Shown here: positions 40,050 through 52,480 of the stretch, piece after piece
How positions within the stretch are numbered: the stretch's first letter is position 1
How the letters are laid out: each line of letters starts with the position of its first letter
DNA from: Limnoperna fortunei
Lineage: Eukaryota; Mollusca; Bivalvia; Mytilida; Modiolidae
Assembly (NCBI GenBank): GCA_944474755.1
Contig: OX104122.1
Span: 17,184,641-17,248,640 of the forward strand
DNA: 64,000 nt
Direction of reading: 5' to 3'
The notes under the pieces: generated by a model
Seen by the model: only the letters and a program-made list of their open reading frames with translations
What the model was told of the DNA's origin: nothing
Database searches by the model: none
Program-made: the position numbers and the translations under genes

Positions 40050-41215
40050 CTGTCTGCACTGTGGTGATGAGGTATTACACACTATACCGCGATATCTGGT
40101 GCTGACTGTTTTTCAACACTGCAATGCCAATATTGACCAACTATAAGCACTGCAGTAATGGTTACTGACTGTTTATTAATACCTCGATGATATATACTGA
40201 CTGTTAACACGTAGCTGTTTGTTACCACTGATGTTAATGGTACTTAATGTTAACACTGGTGATACGTAACGATTTACTGTTAGCATAAGGTAATCGGATA
40301 TTGGCTGTTTGTGAACATTGTTGTCATGGGCCCTGACCGACTGTTAATACGGTGGTAATGACATTGACTGTTTTTAACACTGCTTGTCAACATTTATGTA
40401 AAGCGCACTAACTGTTTGCTTACACTGCAGTAATGGTTACTGATTGTTTGAAATACTGCGCGGATTGTTACTAACTGACTGTTAATACTGCTGAAATAGA
40501 TGTTTACTGTTTATTAACACCGTGGTAACAGTTGATTTTCTGTTAACGCTACATTATTGGTTATTAACTGATTGTTAAAACAACAATGACAGATACTTGT
40601 TGCCGCTGCTGTAATATGTGTTAACTGTTTGTTAACACTGCTGTAATAGTAACTGGATTTATTTTACACTTCGATGATGAATACTGACCGACTGTTAACA
40701 ATGCGGTAATGGCTACTACAGTAATAATTTCTTACCGTTTAAGATTGAGGTAATTGTTTGTGGTTGTTTGTTAACACTTAGGTAAAGGGTACTGTCTGTT
40801 TGTTAATACTACTGCATTTACTGTTTGCTAACACTGCAATAATGGTGACTGATTGTTTAAAACACTGTGGGGATTGGTACTGACTGTTAATACTTCTGTA
40901 AACGATGTTAACTGTTCATTAACAGTGTGGTAGTAGTTACTGAGTTTTTGTTAATACTACAGTATTCGCTACTGGCTGTTTGTTTAAACTACGATGATAG
41001 ATGCTGACTGTTAATATACTTGAAGTTTGTTAACACTGCTGTAATAGGTGTTAAATGTTTGTTAACGCTGTGGTAATAGTTAATGACTTTTTGTTATCAC
41101 TGCGATAATAAATAATGACCGACTGTTTACACTGCAATCATACAGGAACTGACTGTTTGTTAGCATTGCGGTGATGGGTAATGACCGATTGTTAGCACTG
41201 CGATAATGAGTACGA
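40050..41215. repeat. Old degenerate ~35-bp repeat (GACTGTTTGTTAACACTGC core)
   Basis: About 30 strongly diverged copies contain GACTGTT(TGTTAA)CACTGC followed by GGTAATGG. Spacing is irregular, so this is an ancient array losing its period. Confidence 0.8.
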
Positions 41216-42834
41216 AATTAAGCTTATGTTTTGTCCGTTTCAATAAACTAAGATATAAATTTTAATCAGAAATGAAACAAGTTATTTTCTTAAACAATAA
41301 TAATATAATACATCCTACTAGATAACTATATATTTCTGCGTCTTCTGTTTTTGACGTGCGTGAACAGTTATGTGTTTTGTCCTAATATGTCGTTTTAATA
41401 AACTTAACAAACCTAGGTATTCACATCAGTCTCTATCTTATTATTTAGGAGGTACGAAATGCATTTTTACGTGTAGAACATAAGACAGCAAAACCAATTT
41501 AATTCAATGTTTATATGATTTTTACTGAGGGTAGAGTCTGGGCTTTGGCATGCATAGGCACAATTCATAAAAGAAAAATAAAAACATACACCTACACCGA
41601 AATCTTTATTTTCTCATGGGTAAGTTTTTAGAATATTCTCTATGTAAATACAATTAATATATTTCAATAAATGGTGGTGTTGTCAAATGACGTAGTTAGA
41701 CGAAACTTTCTCTACGGTAAACATTGTCTTTCAAAGACCATTATTCTTTGTTCGTGTTGACATAGAAGATTCTATAATATCTTTTTATAATATCTTTGAA
41801 GGACTCCACCGCTAATCAATACATGTATACATACATTCAGTCGATAATACTCCCAAATGTAACCTACTTTAACACAGAACTTCAAAGCAGTTAGACAAAG
41901 TACGGAATTGATATCAGGGTGTATATTAATTTTGTGTTTGTACTAATGTCGTATTCTTGGAAAGGGGGATGGGATTTCTTGTTCGGACAGCATTTAACGA
42001 ATATAAAAAGTGTTTATTTTGCTGCAGTATTTTTATTTGCCATGCAGGACAAAAACTATTAAGAAAATTTAAATTCCCCTCTCCCTCCCAACGAACTAAT
42101 GATTAAGCCCAAAGTAGTTGAGTGTAGTGATATTATGTTGTCTTAGAGAGTTTGACCTTAATGTGACACAGGACCATCACGCTTGTGTCAAACGAATTTT
42201 GTTTTACATAGATGCAGCACAAGAAATTTCTGTTTAATAACTAGTATAACAAAACACTGTTTAAAAAAAGACGCCCACAAAAACCCTCTGTAACTTTATA
42301 ACATTTTTAAGTAGTTCCTCGAATAAAGACAATTATCTTTGGGAAGGCACATACAGTAGTCAACGTCACCATCAAGGACGGATATTCTTAAGTAGCTGTA
42401 AGTACCTAGCATGTCTTAAAACGATACTTCAAGTGTCGTAAACAGTCATTATCTTCAATTGTCAACGGTGATCTTCTAACGAGGTCAAGTTGAAAGTAGC
42501 TCGACAATGTTTTCCGGAGGCTGCTGGAAAAAGATAAGTCGTTACGGAGTGTTCTTCTTCATTACGATCATTTTTTAATGTTATATAACTAAATTCCTTT
42601 TGGTTTGCGCATTGTTTTCGGCAATGACACATGCGTGTTGAAATCAACAGGTTAAGAATAAGACGTCTCAAAACGCTAGTTATTTCCGGTTGCCTTACGT
42701 TTTTATAAATATAGTTCATAAATTTTCAAATTATTTTTTAATGTATCATTATTTTTTTTAATGTTTTTTGATCTGACCACACAATGAGTTTCAACACAAA
42801 TGTGCAGTGTAAACATTGGGTAAATATGAAGGTT
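41216..42834. other. Intergenic stretch without recognised features
   Basis: An 85-codon antisense frame at 42462-42719 shows no recognisable domain. Nothing else can be supported. Confidence 0.45.
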
Positions 42835-43832
42835 CGTACTGAAAATCGTCTTTCTTCGCTCTATAGCGCAACATAAACAAGTTAGTAATGAAAATCGCTA
42901 TTCCTCGCTCTATAGGGCAACATAAACAAATTATCAATCAAATCATCTTTCTTCGCTCTATAGGGCAACATAAACAAGTAATGAAAATCGTGATTCCTCG
43001 CAATATAGGGGAACAAGTTACCAATCAAAGCGTGTTTTTTTCGCTCTATAGGGCAACATAAACAAATTACCAATCAAATCGTCTTTCCTCGCCTTATAGG
43101 GCAACATAAATAAATCACCAATCAAATCGTCTTTCCTTGCCCTATAGGGCAACATAAACAAATCACCAATCAAATCGTGTTTTTTCGCTCTATAGGGCAA
43201 CATAAATAAATCACCAATCAAATCGTCTTTCCTTGCCCTATAGGGCAACATAAACAAATCACCAATCAAATCGTGTTTCCTCGCCCTATAGGGCAACATA
43301 AACAAATCACCAATCAAATCGTCTTTCCTTGCCCTATAGGGCAACATAAACAAATTACCAATCAAAGCGTGTTTTTTCGCTCTATAGGGCAACATAAATA
43401 AATCACCAATCAAATCGTCTTTCCTCGCCTTATAGGGCAACATAAACAAATTACCAATCAAATCGTGTTTCCTTGCCCTATATGGCAACATAAACAAATT
43501 ACCAATCAAATCGTGTTTCCTTGCCCAATAGGGCAACATAAACAAATTACCAATCAAATCGTCTTTCCTCGCCTTATAGGGCAACATAAACAAATTACCA
43601 ATCAAATCGTGTTTCCTTGCCCTATAGGGCAACATAAACAAATTACCAATCAAATCGTGTTTCCTTGCCCTATAGGGCAACATAAACAAATTACCAATCA
43701 AATCGTGTTTCCTTGCCCTATAGGGCAACATAAACAAATTACCAATCAAATCGTGTTTCCTTGCCCTATAGGGCAACATAAACAAATTACCAATCAAATC
43801 GTGTTTCCTCGCCCTATAGGGCAAGATACATA
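42835..43832. repeat. 48-bp minisatellite carrying a perfect palindrome in many units
   Basis: About 21 units contain CAAATTACCAATCAAATCGT then GTTTCCTTGCCCTATAGGGC and AACATAAA. The motif TTGCCCTATAGGGCAA is its own reverse complement (16 bp). Sister variants begin TCGCCC, TCGCTC or TCGCCT. Since 48 is a multiple of three, a 268-codon antisense frame of 16-residue repeats stays open; its variants give no sign of coding constraint. Confidence 0.96.
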
Positions 43833-44180
43833 ATTATTTGTGAAACAAAACATCATATAATATTATCATAAATTATATAATTTATATTCATTTCGTCCAA
43901 CCCTATTACCTGATATATTTCACTTTTGCGAGAAGAAAAATCAGAATTTCGCTTTACGAAGCAAGTGATCGTTTTCAAAATATTTGCAAAAACAATTGTT
44001 AACTGAAAATATAACGTTTTTCGTTACATATTTTGAGATTTGATATTTACTTCATGGAAAGGGCTTCCAAACCAGCTGTCGCTGTTTTTTGTTGTACAAA
44101 TTCATGTTCAATTTATTTGTATAATGAAAACCCTATTTTTTAAATTCTAATCATTTTTTCTCCATTACGTTTTTCTTTAG
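43833..44180. other. Unique AT-rich stretch
   Basis: No feature until the splice-acceptor-like TTTTTCTTTAG ending at 44180. Confidence 0.5.
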
Positions 44181-44286
44181 ACATTTTAAGTACCAATATA
44201 GATCATGCGGAAAAGATGGTATTGTTATCTTGTATGCTAACCTGCAACACAACTGCAGATGGTGCTCATATTAAAGACAACATACT
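44181..44286 (+). other. Exon-like segment of unknown function
   Basis: A 106-bp segment is bounded by a good acceptor (TTTTTCTTTAG) and a GTGAGT donor at 44287. One frame is open throughout (34 codons plus split codons at both ends) and reads ...DHAEKMVLLSCMLTCNTTAD.... No family was recognised and no neighbouring exon was found. Chance occurrence is possible at this length. Confidence 0.2.
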
Positions 44287-44589
44287 GTGAGTAGACTGTT
44301 CCTAAATTGTTTCAAACTTACAAATTAAGCCATTCGTAAATTTTATGGCAAACCGTTACATCTAATTCGTATTTAAGACAGGGGTTAAATGATTTTATAG
44401 AGAAAGCCAAAAGTGTATTGTGTCATCAAAGAATATATTTGTTCAGAAAAAGAGCTTAAAATTGTTTATAAATGGATATTAGATAGAATTCGAAGGACGG
44501 CGTTTATAATTAGTGGTAAGATTGAGCTGCATTGAATATATATTTAACATCTTACAGTTCTACAGTTTGAAATTGGCATGTAATACAAG

Positions 44590-44935
44590 TTTATTATAAA
44601 AGGCACGGACGTTGTCAGAACAAGGCATATTTTACAAATAAGACAACGGCACGGACCTGTACAGAACACGACAAAATTAACAATAAGACAATAACCCTGA
44701 CGTGTACGAACATGGCAACGTGACAAAATTAACAAATAAGACAAAAGCACTGACGTGTACAGAGCACGGCAAAGATTACCAATAAGACAGGCACAGACGT
44801 GTATAGAACACGGCAAGGTCAACCAATAAGACATAGGCATTGACGTGTACAGAACACGGCAATGTTAACCAATAAGACAAGCACAGACGTGTACAGAACA
44901 CGGCGAAGTTAACAAATAAGTTATAGGCACGTTTT
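44590..44935. repeat. ~45-bp tandem repeat, about seven copies
   Basis: Copies contain AATAAGACA, GGCACGGACGTGTACAGAAC and ACGGCAA. Indels are moderate. Confidence 0.88.
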
Positions 44936-45509
44936 CGTTAATTCATATTCGGTTTAGTCGAAATGTGGGTTTAATTAATTTAAGCAATTTTTAATATTAA
45001 AATTTAGTTTATTCCTTTACAAGTTCTGGAATAAGACATGTCTTTATGAGGTCAACATGCAATTGGAAGCAATTAAATTTATGTTCATACATATCACGTA
45101 TAAAGAAGGAAACTGACACACTGACACAGAAACTGGTGTAATTGTGTCACGGTAAAGTCTAATTATTTCCATGTTCTAGTACATGTAGTTATACATATTA
45201 CCAATAACACTATTTTTGTCAATTTCATTTAATTAATCTGACATTTTAAGTGATGTCATCTATAACAAGCAATCCGATGTAATATTAGAGTATTTGAACT
45301 AATTAGTAATTAGTAATTTTATATCTATGTAATTCTCACGCTTTCAGAAAACTAGAAAAGTTTGGCATACGAGAGCTTTTCTATTATTACATCTATTGAT
45401 TTATTTCCGCATTGAAATGTTGTGTACGTGTTGTCGTCCAGAGTTGCAGTGCATAACTATTTTTTTCCAAAGTAACTGATTTAATGACGTAATCTTTGTT
45501 CTAATTGTT
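44936..45509. other. Unique AT-rich stretch
   Basis: No feature recognised. Confidence 0.5.
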
Positions 45510-46380
45510 TTCAATGGTTTCTTAATGCCTTTACTTGGAATCAGACTTGTCCTGTGTTTATTACTTGTTCTGCGTTCTCATTACTTGATCTTTGTTCTAA
45601 TTACTTGTTCTGTTTTCTTGTCTCTTGTTCTGTGTTCTCATGGCTTCCTCTGTGTTCGCATTGCTTCCTCTGTGTTCACATTGCTTCCTCTGTGTTCTCA
45701 TTGCTTGTTCTATGTTCTCATTACTTCCCTGTTTTCTCGTTCCATGTAATGTATTTCTCATTGCTTTCACTGTGATCCTATAGCTCGCTCTGTGTTCTCA
45801 TTGCTTCCTCTGTGTTCTCATGGCTTTCTCTGTGTTCTCATTGCTTCCTCTGTGTTCACATTGCTTCCTCTGTGTTCTCATTGCTTGTTCTGTGTTCTCA
45901 TTACTTTCTCTGTGTTCTCGTTCCATGTTATGTATTTCTCATTGCTTTCACTGTGATCCTATAGCTCGCTCTGTGTTCTCATTGGTTTCTCTGTGTTCAC
46001 ATCACATGCTCTATGTTGCTTTCTCTGTTTTCTAATTATTTGCTCTGTGTTCTCATTGCTAGCACTTTGTTCTCATTGCTGTTTCTGTGTTTTCATTACT
46101 TTCTCTGTGTTTGCTTTGCTAGCTATTTGTTCTCTTCGCTTGTTCTGTGTTTTCATTGCTTTCTCTCTGTGTTTCTCATTACTTTCTTGTGTTCTTGTTG
46201 CGAGCTCTTTGTTCTCATCGCTTGTTCTGTGTTCTTATTTCTTTATCCGTGTTCTTATTTCTTTCTCTGTGTTCTTATTTCTTTCTCTATGTTATTATTA
46301 ATTTTTCGATGTTCTTCTTTCTTTCTGTGTTCTCATGGCTTGCTTTGTGTTTTCATGTCAATTTTTCTTTCTTTTCTTAA
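45510..46380. repeat. 20-bp minisatellite with a ~181-bp duplicated block
   Basis: About 42 copies of a T/C-rich unit, TCTGTGTTCTCATTGCTTCC. A distinctive block containing TCTCGTTCCATGTAATGTAT and CACTGTGATCCTATAGCTCG occurs at about 45735 and again at about 45916, a higher-order duplication of about 181 bp. The 3' part is more diverged. Confidence 0.93.
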
Positions 46381-46704
46381 CATCTGATGCTAAAAATCGT
46401 TCGTTTCGCTGAATTCGACAGTCCATGTCTACAGTATAATATTTATTGATACTTGTTTGTAAAGTTTTCTGTTTTAACTGCTTTTTTTAATCAACCTAAC
46501 GTTAATTCGATACAGGGTGTTCTAAGAAACAAAAAAAATTTGTGTAAAGGCATCTTTTATATTTAACTTTTTGTATTATTACGACTTATATGTTTACACA
46601 TTGAAAAACATTTTTTTTAACAATTATAATTTTATTCAACAATTTGAAAAATCATTTTGCGAAAACAATATTTTATCATACTTTCATAACAATTCCTATG
46701 CTAT

Positions 46705-48049
46705 TCCTATAATATTTTTTACATTATTATCAATTTACTATGTTCATTGGAAATGTGTATTTTCATCTGACATTCCGCCTGTTATTCTTTCGTGGGAAAA
46801 ATCGTCCAATTACTGATTGAAGTCACGGAATTATGCGGTCACCATGTATTTTACAGAGTGGAGTCTTGGAGTGCAGTCTTAGAGTGGAGTTTGGAGAAAA
46901 ATTTGGAGTCGATTTTAATAAAATCTCAGCCTATAACACAGTAACCTTTGGACCGTCTTACACCTAAATTTTATTGTGCTGTTTGTTCTATTAATTTCTA
47001 ATTGAATAATATAAGTTTCCACAAAAATACCAAGATTCTGACAATATGACGGTCGTATATGAGAGATAACATCTGCAATAATTGTTATTATTTACATGAT
47101 GTCATTGTGATGATGCTTTAGTCATCTGGTATTTGTCACCGACATAAAATATAATTGAATTTTACAGTTTAATTGTGAAAACAAATGATACTGTTAAGCA
47201 TCATCATTTTGATGTAGATTTGATTAAAACTGGCACAATTTTAATGTGTTATAGGTTGAAATTTTATTAAAATTTAAATTAGTGATTTATAAAAATTATT
47301 ATCACTCCAAAAATCGACTCCAAATTTCTTTCCAGACTCCAAAGTAAAATACATGTGATGCCGGTATTGCATATTTTCAAATTCTTGTAATTGTATTTCC
47401 AGAATAACAGATAATACATAGGAAGAAGGTTTGATACTTCTGACAAAATTGGCTAAAATATATGTACAGATTAGACACTAAGACATTTAACAAGGTAAGA
47501 AATAAGATTGGAAAAAATTAAAGAGTGATCTTCAAAATTCATTGAAAAAGTGTCAAAATATTTATTATGTTATTATCAATTTCTATATCTTTAATCACTG
47601 TACAAGTGCATAGATTTCAGAAATGAGATTTTGATAAATGTAATATCTTTTAATAATTGAGCAGATTTTCATCCTTTTTGTGATCCGCTGCTCTCATAAT
47701 TGAGATTTTTTCTACATTCAAACGTTGAATAGTGCCAAAAGCCCCTTAAGAAAGGTCACTCGGTACAAATTATGTCGTATGAATACATTGGGTATAAAAT
47801 TATTTTATCTTGTCTTATTATACTATCTATCCCAAAACGGGCTTTATCAAACCTGACGAGGTGAGCCGGGACATATTATTGTAAACAGAAAGCAGTCTTT
47901 TATTCATTTTTAATGGCGGGCGTTCCGTGACTTCAATCAGTAATTGGACGATTTTTCCCATGAAAGAATAACAGGCGGAATGTCAGATGAAAATACATAT
48001 TTCAAATGAACATAGTAAATTGATAATAATGTAAAAAAATATTATAGGA
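46705..48049. mobile_element. Nested inverted-repeat (fold-back/MITE-like) element
   Basis: The outer arms, 46705-46830 and 47923-48049, are inverted copies of about 126 bp with high identity; for example ATCGTCCAATTACTGATTGA on the left matches TCAATCAGTAATTGGACGAT on the right. Weaker similarity continues outward to about 46690 and 48065. A second inverted pair lies inside: about 46835-46915 against 47305-47375, sharing CATGTATTTTAC and AATTTGGAGTCGATTTT. On the right, about 545 bp separate the outer and inner arms, while on the left they abut, so one side has an insertion or the other a deletion. No transposase frame was seen. Confidence 0.75.
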
Positions 48050-48065
48050 TACATGAGAAACGATT

Positions 48066-49837
48066 GACATACAAACTGGATCCCATTAAAAATATATTTG
48101 TAGCTGTCCTATTTTGAGACGATGACTTGTTATTATTTATTCCTGCTAGTGTTTGTTATTTTGTATATTTATTTTTATCAACGAAAAGCAATAATCTCAA
48201 TTGCATTTCAAATAATAAAATATTATTATTTACAAGTTATGGAATGTGATGACCCACCGCAGCTGAAGTGGACAATACACCTGTATGATTATTTAATCTG
48301 TATAGATTTTTATGTGTGTATATGTTATTGTCAGTTACTGTACGGTTGATTTGTGCTGTCAATCTATATTAGTCTCCATTTGTATTTAATTCAATCGATA
48401 AATGTATGATAGAAAAGCATCTATTTTTTCCTTTAAAGATACATATAGAAACAGAACCGTAGAACTTGTAGACTTGCCAATACATCCTCATTATCAACAT
48501 TTCTTATACTGTCCACTTGTGTACAAAGGACACTAGTTGATAGTATCAGAAATGGGGATAATAAAGATGTATCTCGCTACTAGTAAAAAAAATAAAAATA
48601 AAAAATATAAGACTAAAACTCTGGTAAAATTGTGAACAGACTCATAAAAATTACACAAAAATTTGTTTCTCATCTCATAGTTTATTACGCCAAACAATTA
48701 TTTTATTGTTATATAAATTATTCTAATTAACATTAAAATGGTGTTGCATCAGTGTGTGATTCTATATATTTAGTATATCATAAGATTAACCTTTAATAAA
48801 TACATAGAATAACGTATTATTTTTCAGAAAATTGATAGTTATAAGGCCTGGTTTTGATTAAGTAATGTATGAACATTTAATTAGCACATTTATTTAGTTC
48901 ATTGTTAGCGGTAAAAGACAACTTATTCAGATAAAGAGATACGCCCACAGCCACATCAAAAGGCCGAAAAGAACGCGTTCATGGTTTCCGATTTTTCTCT
49001 AGATAGCGTATTTTTTAAAGAGTAGTTTAATTTAAAAATTAGAAAAAAATTACTGATGCTTCACTTGGAATGTTAGAATATCAGGAATTAACTTATAAGT
49101 AAAGTACGAATGTCGAAAAATAATTTACGTTACATAACTATGCCTCAAAAGTTTTATTACAAAAATTACAAGATAGCTTTTATTTTTATATCATTACAAC
49201 TTAAAAGCAAGATCAAACCTGCAACTTGATCTGTTTACAAATCATTTTCTGTTTCCATTATTTTCTTTAAGTTTTGATAATATTTTGACACAAAAGTCGA
49301 TTTATCTTATAACAGTTAAGATCGAACTCCATCAAGAGAAGATATATCATTTTGTCTAAAGCAGGATTAAAATAGAAGGGTCTTCCCCGATAGCCTCTCG
49401 CAAGATCTCCCAGCAACATACGAGATTTGACTGAAAGGGATTATCTAATAGCTCAACATGGTAGCTTCATATCAGATACATATGATTTATTACCTTGAAT
49501 CTGATAAAAGGACAAAAACTTGTTTTATTTTAACCGAATAATTTCTATTTGCAGTTAATATCAGCTACCGTGTATTGTAAGGCATGATAAATACAGCACA
49601 TGTAGATAGCTTATAACTTGACAAACTGTTTTATCAACATTATTTATATATTTAGTGAACATCTTATCACCAATTGTTTAATGCTTTCAAATCTACAAAA
49701 TTAGCCCTTGTAGGAGCTTAAATGAAATTTGTGTTCGTTTTGACCACGTGGTTTTGACGGAAATGCCATGCGCATTTCAGACAAGCAAAATATATTCTCA
49801 ACCAATGCAAATAATTCAGTACTGTTAGAAAAACACT
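48066..49837. other. Unique AT-rich stretch
   Basis: No exon, RNA gene or repeat family recognised. Confidence 0.5.
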
Positions 49838-50022
49838 TTTCAATACTGTACTGTTATGTCACTTTGATAGATCGATACTGTATGTATGTATGTCACTGTA
49901 ACTCAATACTGTACTGTTATGTCACTTTGAGAGATCGATACTGTATGTATGTATGTCACTGTAACTCAATACTGTACTGTTATGTCACTTTGAGAGATCG
50001 ATACTGTATGTATGTCGCTGTA
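49838..50022. repeat. 63-bp tandem repeat, three copies
   Basis: Three near-identical copies contain CAATACTGTACTGTTATGTC, AGATCGATACTG and a TATG run. The third is slightly truncated. Confidence 0.93.
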
Positions 50023-51600
50023 ATGTGTAGGCACTTTAAACATACAACTGTGTGTATTTTTTATTGTGTCTGCGTCTAGAAGTTAGCCATAATACTATAT
50101 CCGCATATGTACTAATGTTAGTCTTCTTCGGTATTCTTCACCTTATACAAAGTTTTCAGAGTAGAGCACACTATCGCTACCATATTTTGTTTCATATTTT
50201 TAAATGAAAATATATAATTGGAGTTTCGTATTTTTTAATGTCGATGAAAGATGTAAATAATAACTTTAAAATAAGTTTATGTTTAAAAAAGTCTAAAATA
50301 TGTCATTTCTTGATTTACAAAAAAGCTTTTAATACGCTCGAAACTGCTATCATATATTGAATGCACAATCGTTTCCTTTAAAAAAATTGACGTTTATACT
50401 GAAGAGTTTTGTCCTCCCATACTGAAGATAAACTTAATATCTTGAGATAATCTCAATAGGAACAATAATTAATTGGTTTTAATTCATGATTTATTTTATG
50501 TTCGTTTTGATGGTCGTTAGATATACCAATCCGCGACAAGTATTGCTTTTGACATATCCTAGCCGATTAAATTATTTTTTCATTATCATACAAATAGTTG
50601 ACATGAAAAGGGACAGTTCTTCAATCTTCGTATTGTTGACGACAAAAGAAAATGTAAGAGTCATTATCAGGACAAAAGATCGATAAAAATTCGAGGACAG
50701 AAACCCGACTTATTAATTCGCCTGTACACAGGTATTTGCTTTATTACACGTAGTTTTGACCTTATAATTAAAAAAATAGATATTTTCTTTTCACTCTAGA
50801 CACGTTTTAATTACCAATTTGCGTTAAGCGTACCTTAGGATGACAGTTACTTATTTATACAAACTGATTATACCTACAAAAGATTGCCCAATAATTGACA
50901 CTGCTATCATCATGGTATTTAATTACACCTTACCAAATGTTAAGTTTAAATATAATTCAATAAGTACTAAAATGGAAGAATCTATATTGAACGTAAAAAA
51001 ACTATAAAGATTAACTTACTCTAGAGGCGCACAATATTTTGTCAAAATATAAATTTATAAATTCTGCATCAAAGTCTACAATGATACAGATTATAACAAC
51101 TAACGGTCCTCCAGCTTGAAGAGGCATCGAATGAAAAGTCGTTACAGGTACCAATATTATAAAAATACCGTCAGACGCGCGTTTCGTTTAATCAAGACTC
51201 ACGATGGCGCTCAACGTAAAAATATAGAATAATTTTCAGGAAAGGCGATTTTCAAACCTGTAAAAATATTGTAAACAAATTCTATTGCAATAAATAAATG
51301 GAATATAAAATAATCCTCATTAGAAGCTGATACCGTCCATTGTGTTCCTACCTTTATTGTGCCATTTTCTAAGTGAATGCCACTTTATTAGGAATGTTAG
51401 TATTGTTTATCTTTGTAAAACAAATGGTCAACAATATTGTTAAGAAACAACGCTAAATTTAGAAAATGTGCCGCATTAAGTGAAGTGCAAAGTAGCTTTT
51501 CTTTACAAAATTGTGCCCAATACAAAAAAAAACAGAGCCAATACGAAAAAAACAGGCTCAATACAGAAAAACATGGCCAATACAGGAATGTCACTTCCTT
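50023..51600. other. Unique stretch with a possible dispersed bivalve repeat fragment
   Basis: At 51171-51215, GACGCGCGTTTCGTTTAATC followed by AAGACTCACGATGGCGCTC resembles a short element I recall as recurring in bivalve sequences. The rest is AT-rich without features. Confidence 0.3.
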
Positions 51601-52100
51601 CCGGTAATTTATATACTGACGTTTCACCAAAAGCTTCTCTATACACTGACGTTTCACCAAAAGCTTTTCTATATACTGACGTTTCATCAAGAGCTTCTCT
51701 ATACACTAACGTTACACCGCAGCTTCTCTATACACTGACGTTACACCGCAAGCCTCTCTATAAACTTACGCTACACTGCATGTAAGCCTCTCTAAAAACT
51801 TACACCATACTACAAGCCCCGTTCTATACACCGACGCTACACTGCAAGCCTCTCTAAAAACTTACATCATACTACAAGCCCTCTCTATAAACTTACGTTA
51901 CACCGCATGCAAGCCTCTCTATATATTGACGCTACATTTCAAGCCTCTCTATAAACTTACATCATACTACAAGCTCCTCTATATGAACTGACGCTACATT
52001 GCATGTCTCTCAATAAACTTACATAATACTATAAAGCCCCTCTATGTACACTGACGCTATACACTGCATGCCTCTCTATACAAACTTACATAACAGCATA
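51601..52100. repeat. 30-bp minisatellite, block 1
   Basis: About 16 copies of ACTGACGTTTCACCAAAAGC plus TTCTCTATAC. Copies diverge steadily to AAGCCTCTCTATAAACTTAC in the 3' half. Confidence 0.9.
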
Positions 52101-52235
52101 CAACATTGACAGGATATAGTAACTAAATTTTTTTTTCAACTGCATTTTCGTAGTAAAGAGCTAAAATATGGAATAATAAAAAAATGCAAGCTAAAAATAA
52201 ACTCCACGGGGTGTGACTTATAGAATAATGCCTTA

Positions 52236-52480
52236 CAGCAAGCCTTTTAATAAAATTATACACCTACGTATTACGGCAAGCCTCTATCAACTGACATCAT
52301 ACTCCAAGCCTTTCTATACACTGACGTTTAACTACAAGCCTCTCTATCAACCGGCATCAAACTGCAAGCTTCTTTATAAACTGACGTCATACTGCAAGCC
52401 TATCAATAACCTAACTTCTACTGCAAGCTTCTCTAAAAATGACGTCAGACAGCAAGCCTCTTTATAAACTGAAGTCTAAA
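52236..52480. repeat. 30-bp minisatellite, block 2
   Basis: About eight diverged copies (CTGCAAGCCTCTCTATCAAC, TGACGTCATA) belong to the same family as 51601-52100, separated by about 135 bp of AT-rich sequence. Confidence 0.8.

Noticed and set aside
42462..42719. 85-codon antisense frame with a Cys-rich patch
   Set aside because: No recognisable domain and no splice signals that build a larger model.
43018..43824. 268-codon antisense frame of 16-residue repeats
   Set aside because: It follows from a 48-bp period without stops; the opposite strand is also open over part of it. No coding signature.
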